Source: Capnocytophaga sp. (GTDB taxonomy: Bacteria > Bacteroidota > Bacteroidia > Flavobacteriales > Flavobacteriaceae). From it: a DNA stretch of 64,000 nucleotides. The notes under the pieces were generated by a model. The model did no database searches. It saw only the letters and a program-made list of their open reading frames with translations, and was not told the origin of the DNA. Both the position numbers and the translations under genes were made by a program. Shown in pieces: positions 8,345-17,520 of the stretch (its first letter is position 1; each line of letters opens with the position of its first letter). The stretch spans positions 1 to 64,000 of the forward strand of contig JAUMUT010000004.1 in the NCBI GenBank assembly GCA_030530525.1, read 5' to 3'.

Positions 8345-9298
8345 TTATTTCTTAAAAAATTGAATAATTTGCAAAGCCAATTCCTCTCCAACTCGGTTTT
8401 GCGCCTCTTTGGTTACTGCTCCAATGTGTGGTGAATGGGAAATTTTTGGGTGCATAAGCACGTGCATAGATGGGGTAGGCTCGTTTTCATACACATCAAG
8501 GCAGGCGAAAGCTAATTGTTCGTTGTCTAAATTTTCTAATAGAATAGTTTCATTAAGAGCACCGCCACGTGCTAAATTAATTATTCCAGCACCTTTTTTC
8601 ATTAAAGAATATTCGTCGGCAGTGATAATAGGTTCTTTTTGCGAAGGAAGATGGAGCGTTATAAAATCAGAATTTTTTAACACTTCTTCTTTGGTAATCG
8701 TTTCTATTGGAAACTCTACTTTTTGTCCATCATAAAAATCTAAGGTAATAGTAGCTTTATCAACAAAAGGATCGTAAGCTAAAACTCTCATTCCTAAGGA
8801 AATAGCTATTTTAGCAACTGCTGTGCCGATACGCCCAAACCCGATGATTCCTAAGGTTTTTCCTTTTAGTTCTTGCCCGTTGGAATATGCACTTTTTAGT
8901 CCGTTGAAATTCGTATCGCCTTCTAAGGGCATATTTCGGTTGGCATCATAAAGAAAACGTACAGCCCCAAGAAGATGTGCAAAAACTAATTCGGCAACAG
9001 AAAGCGAAGAGGCATTGGGTGTATTTATTACTTTAATTCCTTTATTTTCAGCGAATTGTACATCAATATTATCTAAACCAACACCACCCCGCCCGATAAG
9101 TTTCAAAGAAGGACAAGCCTCTATAACATCACGGAATACTTTGGTAGCAGAACGAACTAAAAGAATTTCTATTTGCTGTTCATTGATATAGTTAGATAAC
9201 TGATTTTGAGCTACTTTAATATTTTGTACTTCAAAACCTGCATTACGGAGAGTTTGTTCTGCTTGTGCAGAAATTCCGTCATTTGCTAATATTTTCAT
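8345..9298 (-). CDS. serA: D-3-phosphoglycerate dehydrogenase
   Basis: First enzyme of phosphoserine synthesis, oxidising 3-phosphoglycerate with NAD. The 317-aa short form lacks the C-terminal ACT regulatory domain of long SerA proteins. Visible are the D-2-hydroxyacid dehydrogenase signature GKTLGIIGFGRIGTAVA (nucleotide-binding GxGxxG, about 145-161), the catalytic Arg region INLARGGALNE and catalytic His in SHSPHIGAVTKEA. It follows serC by 9 nt and shares its operon. The substrate is inferred from serC linkage; other 2-hydroxyacid dehydrogenases share the fold. Confidence 0.9.
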   Translation of the reverse strand: MKILANDGISAQAEQTLRNAGFEVQNIKVAQNQLSNYINEQQIEILLVRSATKVFRDVIEACPSLKLIGRGGVGLDNIDVQFAENKGIKVINTPNASSLSVAELVFAHLLGAVRFLYDANRNMPLEGDTNFNGLKSAYSNGQELKGKTLGIIGFGRIGTAVAKIAISLGMRVLAYDPFVDKATITLDFYDGQKVEFPIETITKEEVLKNSDFITLHLPSQKEPIITADEYSLMKKGAGIINLARGGALNETILLENLDNEQLAFACLDVYENEPTPSMHVLMHPKISHSPHIGAVTKEAQNRVGEELALQIIQFFKK

Positions 9299-9307
9299 AT
9301 TTTTATT

Positions 9308-10372
9308 TTATTGTAATTTTTCAAAATTTTGCATTACTTCTACTAATAATTTTACGCTTTCCAGAGGCATTGCATTATAGATAGAAGCACGATAACCGCC
9401 TATACTTCGGTGGCCTTTTATTCCGCTAATGCCAGCTTCTTTCCATAAATTATCAAATTGGTCGGTTAATTTTTCATCGGCAAGAGTGAAAACGGCATTC
9501 ATCATAGAGCGGTCTTCTTTATCGGTATAACCTTTAAATAAAGGATTTCGGTCTATTTCGTTATATAAAATTTCAGCTTTTTCTTTATTTTTTACTTCAA
9601 TTCCTTTGCATCCACCTTGTTCTTTAATCCATTCCATTGTTAAATAGCTGATGTAAATAGCGTAGGTAGAAGGGGTGTTAGCCAAACTTTCATTTTTTAT
9701 ATGTACTTGGTAGTCCAAAAGAGTTGGAATTTTTCGGGTTACTTTTCCTAAAATATCTTCCCGAACAATAACCAATGTTGTACCTGAAACACCTATGTTT
9801 TTTTGAGCTCCTGCATAAATAAGTCCAAATTTTTCAAAAGGAATTTCTCTGGAAAAAATATCGGAACTCATATCTGCAACCAAAGGGATATTTGTTTCAG
9901 GAATATACTGGTATTGCGTACCGTAGATGGTATTATTGGTGGTAATATGTAAGTAATCATAAGTATCACTTACAGAAATATTTTTCGGGATATTCTTATA
10001 TCCGTTATCTTTGGAAGAGGCTATAACATCAACATTTCCAATAAGTTGAGCTTCTTTAAGAGCTTTATTTGCCCAAGTACCAGTGTCTATGTAAGCGGCT
10101 TTGTTTTGAAGAAGATTGTAGGCAGTCATTAAAAATTGCATACTTGCTCCACCGTGCAAAAACAATACCTGATAGCCTTTATCTTTTAAACCAGAAAGTT
10201 CTAAAACATTGGCTTTTGCTCGTTCTAAAACGGAAATAAAATCTTTACTTCGGTGAGAAATTTCTAAAATAGAAAGTCCTGTGTTTTCAAACTCTAAAAC
10301 AGCTTGTGAGGCTTTTTCAAAAACAACCGCAGGCAAGATAGAAGGACCTGCACTAAAATTATGTTTTTTCAT
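9308..10372 (-). CDS. serC: phosphoserine aminotransferase
   Basis: PLP enzyme converting 3-phosphohydroxypyruvate and glutamate to phosphoserine. The 354-aa length is standard for class-V SerC. The N-terminal FSAGPSILPAVV, the substrate loop FLHGGASMQFLM, the PLP-Lys region IYAGAQKNIGVSG and the C-terminal GHRSIGGYRASIYNAM are all present. It lies between an acyl-CoA reductase gene (72-nt gap) and serA (9 nt) in one direction. serB, the final phosphatase, is not in the window. Confidence 0.93.
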   Translation of the reverse strand: MKKHNFSAGPSILPAVVFEKASQAVLEFENTGLSILEISHRSKDFISVLERAKANVLELSGLKDKGYQVLFLHGGASMQFLMTAYNLLQNKAAYIDTGTWANKALKEAQLIGNVDVIASSKDNGYKNIPKNISVSDTYDYLHITTNNTIYGTQYQYIPETNIPLVADMSSDIFSREIPFEKFGLIYAGAQKNIGVSGTTLVIVREDILGKVTRKIPTLLDYQVHIKNESLANTPSTYAIYISYLTMEWIKEQGGCKGIEVKNKEKAEILYNEIDRNPLFKGYTDKEDRSMMNAVFTLADEKLTDQFDNLWKEAGISGIKGHRSIGGYRASIYNAMPLESVKLLVEVMQNFEKLQ

Positions 10373-10444
10373 ATGAATTTACTCTTAAACAGGTTGCAAA
10401 TTTGCAATTTTATTTTTAAATAATAGAATTTTTTTAGATTTTTT

Positions 10445-11491
10445 TTATAAATCGATTAAAAATTGAAGCGTATCCACCCCATCTGCATAGTCAGAAAGGG
10501 AAGGGTGTTGTGTTTCTCCAAACGGAATATGTTTTTTGTTAATATTTTGATTTACAATACATTGTATTTTGTCTTTATCCTTTAATAGACGTTTTTCTAA
10601 CTCTATTTTATCCGAATAATATTCATAAAATAAAGACGCAATAGGCGAGCTGTACGAGCTATCTTCTTTTAAAATAAGAAATCCGTTTTCTAAAAGAGAA
10701 TACAAGCTCATCAAATAAACCGCTTTGTTATAGTCGTAATTATTGGCGTATTTGGAGTGTTCTATGATAGAATGAAAATTATAAATAGCTTTGAAAAATA
10801 GCTGAAAATCATAGCCTTGCGGAACAAATATTTTAGAAACACTTCGGCAACCGAGTCCAAAATATGTAAAAATATCTTTCCCTAAACGATATAAATCCTC
10901 TTCGGTTTCTTCTCCTGTCAAGATAGCAACGGAATTTCTATTTTTACGAATAATATGAGGTTTTGCTCCGAAATAGTATTCAAAATATCGTGCGGTGTTA
11001 TCACTTCCTGTGGCTATAACTGCGTCAAAATCAGTTAGTTTATCTTTTGTGAAAATTATTTTTTCTTTTAGAGAAGGAAAATAATCTTGTAAATATTCTA
11101 CGAAAAAAGGCAACAAAATTCTATCATTAGAAGATAATTTTATGATAGCAGAATGCCCAGAGATGAGAACACATAAAAAGTCGTGAAAGCCCACCAGCGG
11201 GATATTTCCTGCCAAGATAAGTGCTATTTTTTTGTGATTATTTTCTTTAAAATGATAAGAAGAAAGCCATTTTTCTATATTTTTTTCAGATAAGCTTTCC
11301 GCCCAAGTATGTATTGCAAATAAAATATTTTCTTTACTAAACCAAGCATTTTCTTTTTCGGCATTTTCTATTTTTTCTTCTAATTTTTTAGACCAAAGTA
11401 ACTCATTATCAGTAGTTTGTTCTTTATTAACAAATGTTTTTAAAAAAAATCCTAATTTAGAAAGAATATTTTTTCTATCATTTAACAACAT
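10445..11491 (-). CDS. acyl-CoA reductase, LuxC-like
   Basis: Protein of 348 aa from the LuxC/acyl-CoA reductase superfamily, conserved upstream of serC in flavobacteria. Recognisable segments are ALILAGNIPLVGFHDFLCVL (cofactor-binding region), ATGSDNTARYFEYYFG, and the catalytic-Cys region FTYFGLGCRSVSKIFVP (Cys near residue 213). It is soluble, with no signal peptide. It is divergent from the ferredoxin gene, with abutting promoters. The physiological substrate is not known; linkage to ferredoxin and serine genes is conserved but unexplained. Confidence 0.8.
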   Translation of the reverse strand: MLLNDRKNILSKLGFFLKTFVNKEQTTDNELLWSKKLEEKIENAEKENAWFSKENILFAIHTWAESLSEKNIEKWLSSYHFKENNHKKIALILAGNIPLVGFHDFLCVLISGHSAIIKLSSNDRILLPFFVEYLQDYFPSLKEKIIFTKDKLTDFDAVIATGSDNTARYFEYYFGAKPHIIRKNRNSVAILTGEETEEDLYRLGKDIFTYFGLGCRSVSKIFVPQGYDFQLFFKAIYNFHSIIEHSKYANNYDYNKAVYLMSLYSLLENGFLILKEDSSYSSPIASLFYEYYSDKIELEKRLLKDKDKIQCIVNQNINKKHIPFGETQHPSLSDYADGVDTLQFLIDL

Positions 11492-11496
11492 AAAAT

Positions 11497-11527
11497 TTTG
11501 TTTATTCTACGATTTGAAATAATTTTG
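11497..11527 (+). promoter_or_regulatory. ferredoxin promoter
   Basis: TTTG (11497-11500), exactly 19 nt, then TAATTTTG (11520-11527). It gives a leader of about 65 nt before the ferredoxin ATG. Its -7 element lies 2 bp from the -7 element of the divergent promoter. Confidence 0.8.
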
Positions 11528-11529
11528 CA

Positions 11530-11560
11530 CAAAATTACGATTTTTAATACTTGTGAGCAA
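11530..11560 (-). promoter_or_regulatory. acyl-CoA reductase promoter
   Basis: Minus-strand TTG, 20 nt, TAATTTTG (-7 element at 11530-11537). It is back to back with the ferredoxin promoter, so both -7 boxes form a near-palindrome with a 2-bp centre. Confidence 0.65.
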
Positions 11561-11595
11561 GTAAATAGCTTTTAATTATTACTAAAAAATAAGAG

Positions 11596-11946
11596 ATGGC
11601 AATTATAATTACTGATGACTGCATAAATTGTGGGGCTTGCGAACCAGAATGCCCTAATAATGCAATATACGAAGGCGCTGATGATTGGCGTTATAGCGAT
11701 GGTACGAAACTACGTGGTAATATCATTCTCCCGAGTGGGAAAAATGTAAATGCTGACGAAGTACAAAAACCTATAAGTGACGATTTTTATTATATCGTAG
11801 CGGATAAATGTACCGAGTGTTTAGGCTTCCACGAAGAACCTCAATGTGCGGCAGTTTGCCCCGTAGATTGTTGTATTCCTGATGAAAACAATAAGGAAAC
11901 CGAAGAAGAACTCTTACGAAAAAGAGACTTTATGCATAATGAATAA
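11596..11946 (+). CDS. 4Fe-4S dicluster ferredoxin
   Basis: Small electron carrier of 116 aa. The first cluster motif is [12 protein letters not shown] (residues about 10-21). The second, split by a longer insert, is [22 protein letters not shown] (Cys at the start, then C, C, C near residues 77-98), typical of Alvin-type dicluster ferredoxins. An insert of about 45 residues lies between the two halves. It is single, with its own consensus promoter and a terminator. Its redox partner is not shown; the divergent acyl-CoA reductase is conserved beside it. Confidence 0.9.
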   Translation: MAIIITDDCINCGACEPECPNNAIYEGADDWRYSDGTKLRGNIILPSGKNVNADEVQKPISDDFYYIVADKCTECLGFHEEPQCAAVCPVDCCIPDENNKETEEELLRKRDFMHNE

Positions 11947-11960
11947 ATTTTTATTCCTGA

Positions 11961-11990
11961 AAAGCGGAGATTTTTTCTTTGCTTTTTCTT
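11961..11990 (+). terminator. terminator of the ferredoxin gene
   Basis: Hairpin AAAGCGGAGA / TCTTTGCTTT (10 bp with G-U pairs) followed by a T-rich run, directly between the convergent ferredoxin and BamA-like genes. The T-rich run extends into the 3' end of the BamA-like frame. Confidence 0.6.
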
Positions 11991-11992
11991 TT

Positions 11993-13837
11993 TTATTCAT
12001 AACGGATAATTTCAGGAGTTTGATAGTTGAAGTTTGGTAATCGGAAATCATCATTGCTTCTTCCTGAAAGTTCTTGAATATAATTTCCCACCCCTGGTAT
12101 TCTTGGAAAAAATACAAAAGAAAACTGAAAATTACCAAGCGGGATATAGTCATTCGTTACGTATAAACCAATTCCCCATTTAGTGAAAACTTGGTCTTTC
12201 AAAATGGAACGTTGTCCTTCTCCTATTAAGCCAATATCAGCCGTAAAAAAAGGATTTATTCGGAAACCTAATAACGAAAAAGGCGAATAAGACTGCGTTT
12301 GAAAGGTAAATACAGATTTTCTTGTTCCTGAAAGTGTAGGGCTATTAAAGCCAATAATTCCTGTATTTCCGTTTAAAGTAATTCGGTCTTTAAAATAATT
12401 TTTACGAGATAACCCATTGACATACTGCCACTTAAAGAATTGTCGGAAGTTCCATTTTCCTAAATGAAAAAGAGGGGAAAAATAAATCAATTCTCCTCGT
12501 ATTGTAGTTTGTTTGTTTTCTTCTTTAAAAAAGCTACCTATTTGAAAATCAGTACTAAAATAACCAAATTTCCAATAATTTCCGTACATAGCCTTAAAGC
12601 CTAAATAAGGAGAAATTTTATTCAAATTATACCGAAAACCAGAAAGTAAAGAAATATTTCGCCCAACGGGAATATCTTCAATATCACGAATACGGAAAAT
12701 ATATCGGTCTTGCTCATATCCCATTTGGCTAATACCAATAGAGGTAATTTGAGTATATCTATCGCTAAAAAACTGATTTTCATCAAGTTCTTTTAAAGGT
12801 TTGTCTATATATCTGGTTTGATAAAATCGGGTAGAAAGAACAAAATTGGTAACTCTATTTTTTTGTTCATTTTTAGAAATAGGAAAAGCCCCACTTGCCC
12901 ATACATTTTTATAACGAATTTTCAAACTTTGAGGAATGATAGTATCGTTTTTTTTGAAATCTTCCCGAAAACTTCTTTCAGAAAGCGTAATCCCGCCCGC
13001 CCAACGCGTATAAATAGAATAATAAGGACGCCAAACAGCCCAATATTTTTCATAATATCTATCAAAATCAATGGAATAAGAAACCATTGTATTGACCGTA
13101 GTGGCATATATATTAGGTATGCGATATTCAAAACCGAAACTCGGGCGCACGTTTCCTGAAATTTCTTGACTATAACGGAAAGCCAATTGATGCCCTTGTC
13201 CTAAAAAATTTCGTTCAAAAAGCCGTATTGTTCCTTCTGAAAAAGAACCTGTGGCATCTGCATAAAGGCTCCAACTATCCAAAACAGAGATAGTTACATC
13301 CACCGAATCTTTACTTGCTGTCGGGAAAGCCTCAATATTAGCACGCCGAATATAAGTCTGAGAACGAAGCACACGTTCCGTTTCTTTCACAATAGTAGAA
13401 TCTAACAAAGAATTTTTATGAAAAAGAAGCAACCGTTCTACAATTTTATTTTTAGTTTTATTATGGAATATATTTCCTAAATTTTCCCAACGATTGGGCT
13501 GTTTTGTGCTATCTTTTTCATCATATCCTAAGGGTTCAAGCACTACGATTTTAATGTTTCTAATCGTTTTCCCTTGTACATTTGTCCAATCGCGAGGCGG
13601 AACTTTTTTCTTTCTTACGGAAGAATCTTGCTTAACATTTGTAGAATTAAAGAATAATTGGTGCAGTTTTTTTCGGAATTTACTCTTTTTGGAGTTTATT
13701 TGTAAAGAGTGAAAAATAGAATCATTTTTATGTTTTAAAGAGTCATTTTCCAAAGATTTGGTAAAAAGAGAGTCTTGTGCTAAAACAGGAGGTAATAGCA
13801 ATAAGGATAAACATACGTAAAAAACTATTTTTCTCAA
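11993..13837 (-). CDS. BamA/TamA-family outer-membrane protein
   Basis: Predicted outer-membrane beta-barrel of 614 aa. A signal peptide (ends near VLAQ, residue 21) is followed by a POTRA-like region (about 90-190, including TNVQGKTIRNIKIVVL and a YIRRANIEAFPT segment) and a C-terminal barrel with many alternating aromatic strands. It is shorter than BamA (usually about 850 aa in this group) and has few POTRA repeats, so it is a paralogue and not the essential BamA. Single gene next to tRNA-Phe. Likely role is outer-membrane protein or surface-component assembly; the substrate is unknown. Confidence 0.78.
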   Translation of the reverse strand: MRKIVFYVCLSLLLLPPVLAQDSLFTKSLENDSLKHKNDSIFHSLQINSKKSKFRKKLHQLFFNSTNVKQDSSVRKKKVPPRDWTNVQGKTIRNIKIVVLEPLGYDEKDSTKQPNRWENLGNIFHNKTKNKIVERLLLFHKNSLLDSTIVKETERVLRSQTYIRRANIEAFPTASKDSVDVTISVLDSWSLYADATGSFSEGTIRLFERNFLGQGHQLAFRYSQEISGNVRPSFGFEYRIPNIYATTVNTMVSYSIDFDRYYEKYWAVWRPYYSIYTRWAGGITLSERSFREDFKKNDTIIPQSLKIRYKNVWASGAFPISKNEQKNRVTNFVLSTRFYQTRYIDKPLKELDENQFFSDRYTQITSIGISQMGYEQDRYIFRIRDIEDIPVGRNISLLSGFRYNLNKISPYLGFKAMYGNYWKFGYFSTDFQIGSFFKEENKQTTIRGELIYFSPLFHLGKWNFRQFFKWQYVNGLSRKNYFKDRITLNGNTGIIGFNSPTLSGTRKSVFTFQTQSYSPFSLLGFRINPFFTADIGLIGEGQRSILKDQVFTKWGIGLYVTNDYIPLGNFQFSFVFFPRIPGVGNYIQELSGRSNDDFRLPNFNYQTPEIIRYE

Positions 13838-13907
13838 AAGTAATAATGTAGGTTAAAATATTGATTTTTAGTAAATTACAAAATATATTTATGGGAAATA
13901 TAGATAT

Positions 13908-13938
13908 AAAAAAAACTGCCTTGTTAAGAGGCAGTTTC
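13908..13938 (-). terminator. terminator of tRNA-Phe
   Basis: Hairpin AACTGCC / GGCAGTT with a 9-nt loop and a T8 run on the minus strand, 10 nt beyond the tRNA 3' end. Confidence 0.85.
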
Positions 13939-13946
13939 TTTTCAAC

Positions 13947-14022
13947 TGGTGGTGCCTCCAGGAATCGAACCAGGGACACAAGGATTTTCAGTCCTTTGCT
14001 CTACCAACTGAGCTAAGGCACC
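13947..14022 (-). tRNA. tRNA-Phe (GAA)
   Basis: A complete 76-nt tRNA folds from the minus strand: acceptor GGTGCCT / AGGCACC, D arm GCTC...GAGC, anticodon stem AAGGA / TCCTT with loop CTGAAAA (anticodon GAA), T arm CCTGG-TTCGATT-CCTGG, discriminator A and an encoded CCA. It is a single-gene unit with its own consensus promoter and terminator. Confidence 0.97.
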
Positions 14023-14055
14023 GTTGATAACTTTACTATCATTGTTTTACGGGTG

Positions 14056-14086
14056 CAAAATTACGACTTTTTTTTAAACCTGCAAA
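14056..14086 (-). promoter_or_regulatory. tRNA-Phe promoter
   Basis: Minus-strand TTTG, 19 nt, TAATTTTG: an exact consensus match ending 33 nt upstream of the mature tRNA 5' end. The rest of the gap to 14302 shows only AT-rich sequence and a poor TATTTG-like element at about 14253. Confidence 0.8.
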
Positions 14087-14302
14087 TTTTTTTTGCAAAA
14101 AAAATCACTTTTTTTAAAAAAATATTTTCATTTTATGCTAAAATATTGATTTTCAGTGTTTTTTAAAATGTAAAAAATATATAAAATCAAACTTTAACAT
14201 TTTTTTTGTCATTTTCTTTCTTTTTTACTTGTATAGGTTGCGAAAAAGTTAGATATTTGCAAGACTTTTTCTATTTTTGGAAAAGAAAATATTTTTGAGT
14301 GT

Positions 14303-15565
14303 ATGAGTAAAAATCTATTATTTATTTTTGTATTATTTTTGAGTATATTTGTCTATTCTCAAAAAGGGACAAACTCTCCGTATTCTTATTATGGTTTGGG
14401 TACAATACGTTTTTCAGGGAATACAGAAAATGCCTTAATGGGCGGAATAACTGCCTATTCGGATAGTACGCGGGTAGATGTACGTAACCCTGCTTCTCTC
14501 GGAAAATTGTTATTTACTACCTATTCTCTTGGGCTTGGAGCCGATTTTCGTACAATGAAAACCAATACCACGTCTTATAGTACAAAGACAACTACGATAG
14601 ATTATTTAGCACTATCGTTCCCTGTGTATAAAAAAGTAGGAGTATCTTTGGGGTTATATCCTTATTCCTCAGTAGGTTATAAATTATCTTCACAAGAAAA
14701 TAGAAATGGAGATAACCAAATATTAACCTTTGAAGGAAACGGAGGTTTAAACCGAGTATATATAGCCACAGGATATGAGATTTATGAAGGCTTACGAATA
14801 GGAGCAGGAGTGTATTTTAATTTTGGTAAAACAGATATTGAAAATTTACATCAAGTACAAGGAGGAACCTATTTAACACGTGAGCAAAATTCCTCTTCAT
14901 TGCGTGGAACAAATTTTAATTTTGGAGCAGAATATGAAAGGAAAATTTCAGATAAATTGACCTTATCTACCACTTTTTCTTATTTGCCAAAAGCTACTAT
15001 AACCTCTACCAACTCGCGGTCTCTTTCTACTTTACAATACAATTCGCAAGGAAATTTGTTAGTGAAAGAAAGCCAAACTATTGATTTAGGAAATGATGAA
15101 AAAACAAACTTGGTAATTCCGTCTCAATTTAATATAGGAGCAGGAGTAGGGGAGAACCAAAATTGGTTTGCTGCTGTGGATTATACCTTAATTAATAATA
15201 ATGAATATAGCAATCCGTTCATAACCTCTACTTTTGTAGAATATAAAAAAGGATATAGAGTTTCCTTAGGAGGTTTTTATTTGCCTGATTATAAATCTTT
15301 TACAAGTTATTGGAAAAGAGTAGTATATCGTTTGGGCTTCCATTATGAAAATACAGGAATTTCACTAAAAAATGAAGACATTACAGATTTTGGCATATCT
15401 TTTGGTGTGAGTCTTCCTGTTCGAGGTTTTTCTAATGTTACCGTAGGGGCAATTTACGGAAAAAAAGGTACGCTTGCTCAAAATTTAGTAAAAGAAAATT
15501 ATATAGCTCTGAAAATAGCATTGACATTAAATGATAAATGGTTTCAAAAATCAAAGTATAACTAA
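14303..15565 (+). CDS. outer-membrane beta-barrel protein, porin/FadL-like
   Basis: Predicted outer-membrane protein of 420 aa with a signal peptide (cleavage near VYSQ, about residue 20), an N-terminal GTNSPYSYYGLGT segment and repeated beta-hairpins rich in Gly, Tyr and Ser. The opening resembles the OmpP1/FadL style seen in flavobacterial porins of unknown cargo. It is the first gene of a cluster with the TPR protein and lptC (15-nt gap to the next gene), an order common in flavobacteria. Function is inferred from fold only. Confidence 0.7.
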   Translation: MSKNLLFIFVLFLSIFVYSQKGTNSPYSYYGLGTIRFSGNTENALMGGITAYSDSTRVDVRNPASLGKLLFTTYSLGLGADFRTMKTNTTSYSTKTTTIDYLALSFPVYKKVGVSLGLYPYSSVGYKLSSQENRNGDNQILTFEGNGGLNRVYIATGYEIYEGLRIGAGVYFNFGKTDIENLHQVQGGTYLTREQNSSSLRGTNFNFGAEYERKISDKLTLSTTFSYLPKATITSTNSRSLSTLQYNSQGNLLVKESQTIDLGNDEKTNLVIPSQFNIGAGVGENQNWFAAVDYTLINNNEYSNPFITSTFVEYKKGYRVSLGGFYLPDYKSFTSYWKRVVYRLGFHYENTGISLKNEDITDFGISFGVSLPVRGFSNVTVGAIYGKKGTLAQNLVKENYIALKIALTLNDKWFQKSKYN

Positions 15566-15580
15566 TTAAATAAGATTAAA

Positions 15581-16900
15581 ATGAAAGGAAAATTAGTGTT
15601 ATCGGTCGTAACATTCGGTTTTGCCGTGAGTGGGTTTGCTCAAAAAGAAGAATGTAATGCAAATTTATCTACTTTTTATGAATTTGCAAAAAATAAAAAT
15701 TATAAAGATGCTTACACGCCTTGGAAACAAGTGTATGATAATTGTCCAGATTTGAATAATGCTACTTTTGTTTATGGAGAATTTATTTTGAGAGATAAGC
15801 TAAAAAGTGAAGGCGATAAAAGTAAATTGGTGTCAGCAATGAATGATTTTTATCAAAAATATAACCAATTTTTTCCTCAAAAATTCACAGAAACAGACAA
15901 ATATATACGACAAGCATTATTATTAATTGATGAAAAAGCAGGTACTCCTTCTGAAATTAATTCTCTTTTAGAAAAAGCATATAAGGCTGATAAAGAGAAA
16001 TTTAGCGATGAACTTGCTATTTATCAATATTTTGCAACTACCGTAGATTTGTATAATGAAGGCAAAAAAACACTTCAAGATGTATTTGATAACTACGATT
16101 TGGTTACAGAACGAATGGAAACCGAAAATAACAAATTATCAAATATGCTCAATGAATTATTGCCAAAAGAAGACTCTAACTCTCTTACAGATAGAGAAAG
16201 TAGAACATTAGCAAGAGTTCGTACTCGAGTAAATAATTTGAGTAATATTGCAGAAAATATTGATGCAAAATTAGGTAAATTGGCGGATTGTGATAATTTA
16301 ATTCCGCTTTACGAAAAATCTTTTGAAGCGAATAAAGATAACATTGCGTGGCTTAATGCCGCAGCAGGAAGAATGAACGATAAAGATTGTACAACCAGCT
16401 CTTTATATGTTAAATTGGCAGAACGTTTGTATCAATTATCGCCATCAGCTTCTTCTGCTCTTTATCTTGGAACAATGAAAGAAAGACAAAAAAATACAGC
16501 AGAAGCGGTGAAATACTTTACACAAGCGGTAGATTTGGAAACAGATAAATTGAAAAAAGCAACTTATTTAGTGAAAATTGCTTCTAAATATTCAGGAAGT
16601 ACAGCCGTAAGTTACGCACAAAGAGCATTGTCTTTTAACCCTTCTTATGCAAAAGCATATGAAATAATTGCAAAAACTTATGCAAATTCAGCAAACGAAT
16701 GTGGCTCAACTAAGTTTGAAAAACAAGCAGTTTATTGGCTTGCAGCTTCTACAGCTCGTAAAGGAGGATTGGAAAATTTAGCAAATTATTATGATAAATT
16801 GGCTCCTACAAAGGCAGATATTTTTAGTTCAGGAATGGCAGGAAAAACAATTACTTTGAAATGTTGGATAGGCCAGTCTGTAAAAGTACCTTCTTTATAA
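15581..16900 (+). CDS. secreted tetratricopeptide-repeat protein
   Basis: Protein of 439 aa with a signal peptide (FAVSGFAQ, about 21 residues) and helical TPR-like repeats, clearest in the C-terminal half (SALYLGTMKERQKNTAEAVK..A, AYAQRALSFNPSYAKAYEI-like). Four to six Cys are spread along it. Its stop overlaps the lptC ATG by one base (TAATG), so both are translationally coupled. The neighbourhood with an outer-membrane protein and LptC suggests an envelope scaffolding role; this is inference. Confidence 0.75.
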   Translation: MKGKLVLSVVTFGFAVSGFAQKEECNANLSTFYEFAKNKNYKDAYTPWKQVYDNCPDLNNATFVYGEFILRDKLKSEGDKSKLVSAMNDFYQKYNQFFPQKFTETDKYIRQALLLIDEKAGTPSEINSLLEKAYKADKEKFSDELAIYQYFATTVDLYNEGKKTLQDVFDNYDLVTERMETENNKLSNMLNELLPKEDSNSLTDRESRTLARVRTRVNNLSNIAENIDAKLGKLADCDNLIPLYEKSFEANKDNIAWLNAAAGRMNDKDCTTSSLYVKLAERLYQLSPSASSALYLGTMKERQKNTAEAVKYFTQAVDLETDKLKKATYLVKIASKYSGSTAVSYAQRALSFNPSYAKAYEIIAKTYANSANECGSTKFEKQAVYWLAASTARKGGLENLANYYDKLAPTKADIFSSGMAGKTITLKCWIGQSVKVPSL

Positions 16901-17454
16901 TGAATAGATTTAAAAAATTATTAATAAACATTGCAGCGCTTATGAGCGTTGCTTTGTTTTTTTCGTGTAATGACGAAATTCGTACCATAAAACAAATAGA
17001 AACACACAAATTTCCCACAGGAGAAGCACGTGATTTTCAGCTCATTTACACCGATTCTACTAAGATAAAAGCAATATTGGAAAGTCCTCTAAATCTGGAT
17101 TTTACCAATCAACAATTTGCTTATATGGAATTTCCAGAGGGCTTAAAAATTACTTTTTTTGACAATCAAAAAAATAAAAATATTATTCAATCTAATTACG
17201 CAGTCTATTATCTTCCTACTCAAATAGTGGAGCTTAGAGATAGCGTACGATTGACAACCTATGATGGTAAATTACTGAAAACAAGTCAGTTATTTTGGCA
17301 AGAAAGCTCGGATTGGGCATTTACCGAAAAACCTTTTACCTATATTGACACCCTTCAAGGAAGTATAACCAAAGGTATAGGAATGGACTTTGATAAAAGT
17401 TTTTCTAAGCTCAAAGCACATAAAATCACAGGAATTTTACCTTTGAAAGAATAA
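16900..17454 (+). CDS. lptC: LPS export periplasmic protein LptC
   Basis: Lipoprotein-type LptC of 184 aa, part of the Lpt bridge that carries lipopolysaccharide from the inner to the outer membrane. The N-terminus is a hydrophobic segment with lipobox FFSC (Cys22). The remainder is the repetitive beta-jellyroll of LptC (FPTGEARDFQLIYTD, YPTQIVELRDSVRL-type strands, FTYIDTLQGSITKG). The upstream in-frame ATG at 16861 lies in the TPR gene and would precede the signal, so 16900 was chosen. LptA/LptD are not nearby. Confidence 0.82.
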   Translation: MNRFKKLLINIAALMSVALFFSCNDEIRTIKQIETHKFPTGEARDFQLIYTDSTKIKAILESPLNLDFTNQQFAYMEFPEGLKITFFDNQKNKNIIQSNYAVYYLPTQIVELRDSVRLTTYDGKLLKTSQLFWQESSDWAFTEKPFTYIDTLQGSITKGIGMDFDKSFSKLKAHKITGILPLKE

Positions 17455-17456
17455 AA

Positions 17457-17488
17457 TTTGCGTATGTACATAAAATTATTTATTTTTG
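17457..17488 (+). promoter_or_regulatory. promoter upstream of the 51-aa membrane protein gene
   Basis: TTTG, 20 nt, TATTTTTG, just after the lptC stop. A second TAATTTTG lies at 17493-17500. It suggests that the small gene and the CNNM gene form their own unit. Confidence 0.55.
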
Positions 17489-17520
17489 TGCATAATTTTG
17501 TATTTTTATCATAAAATGAT

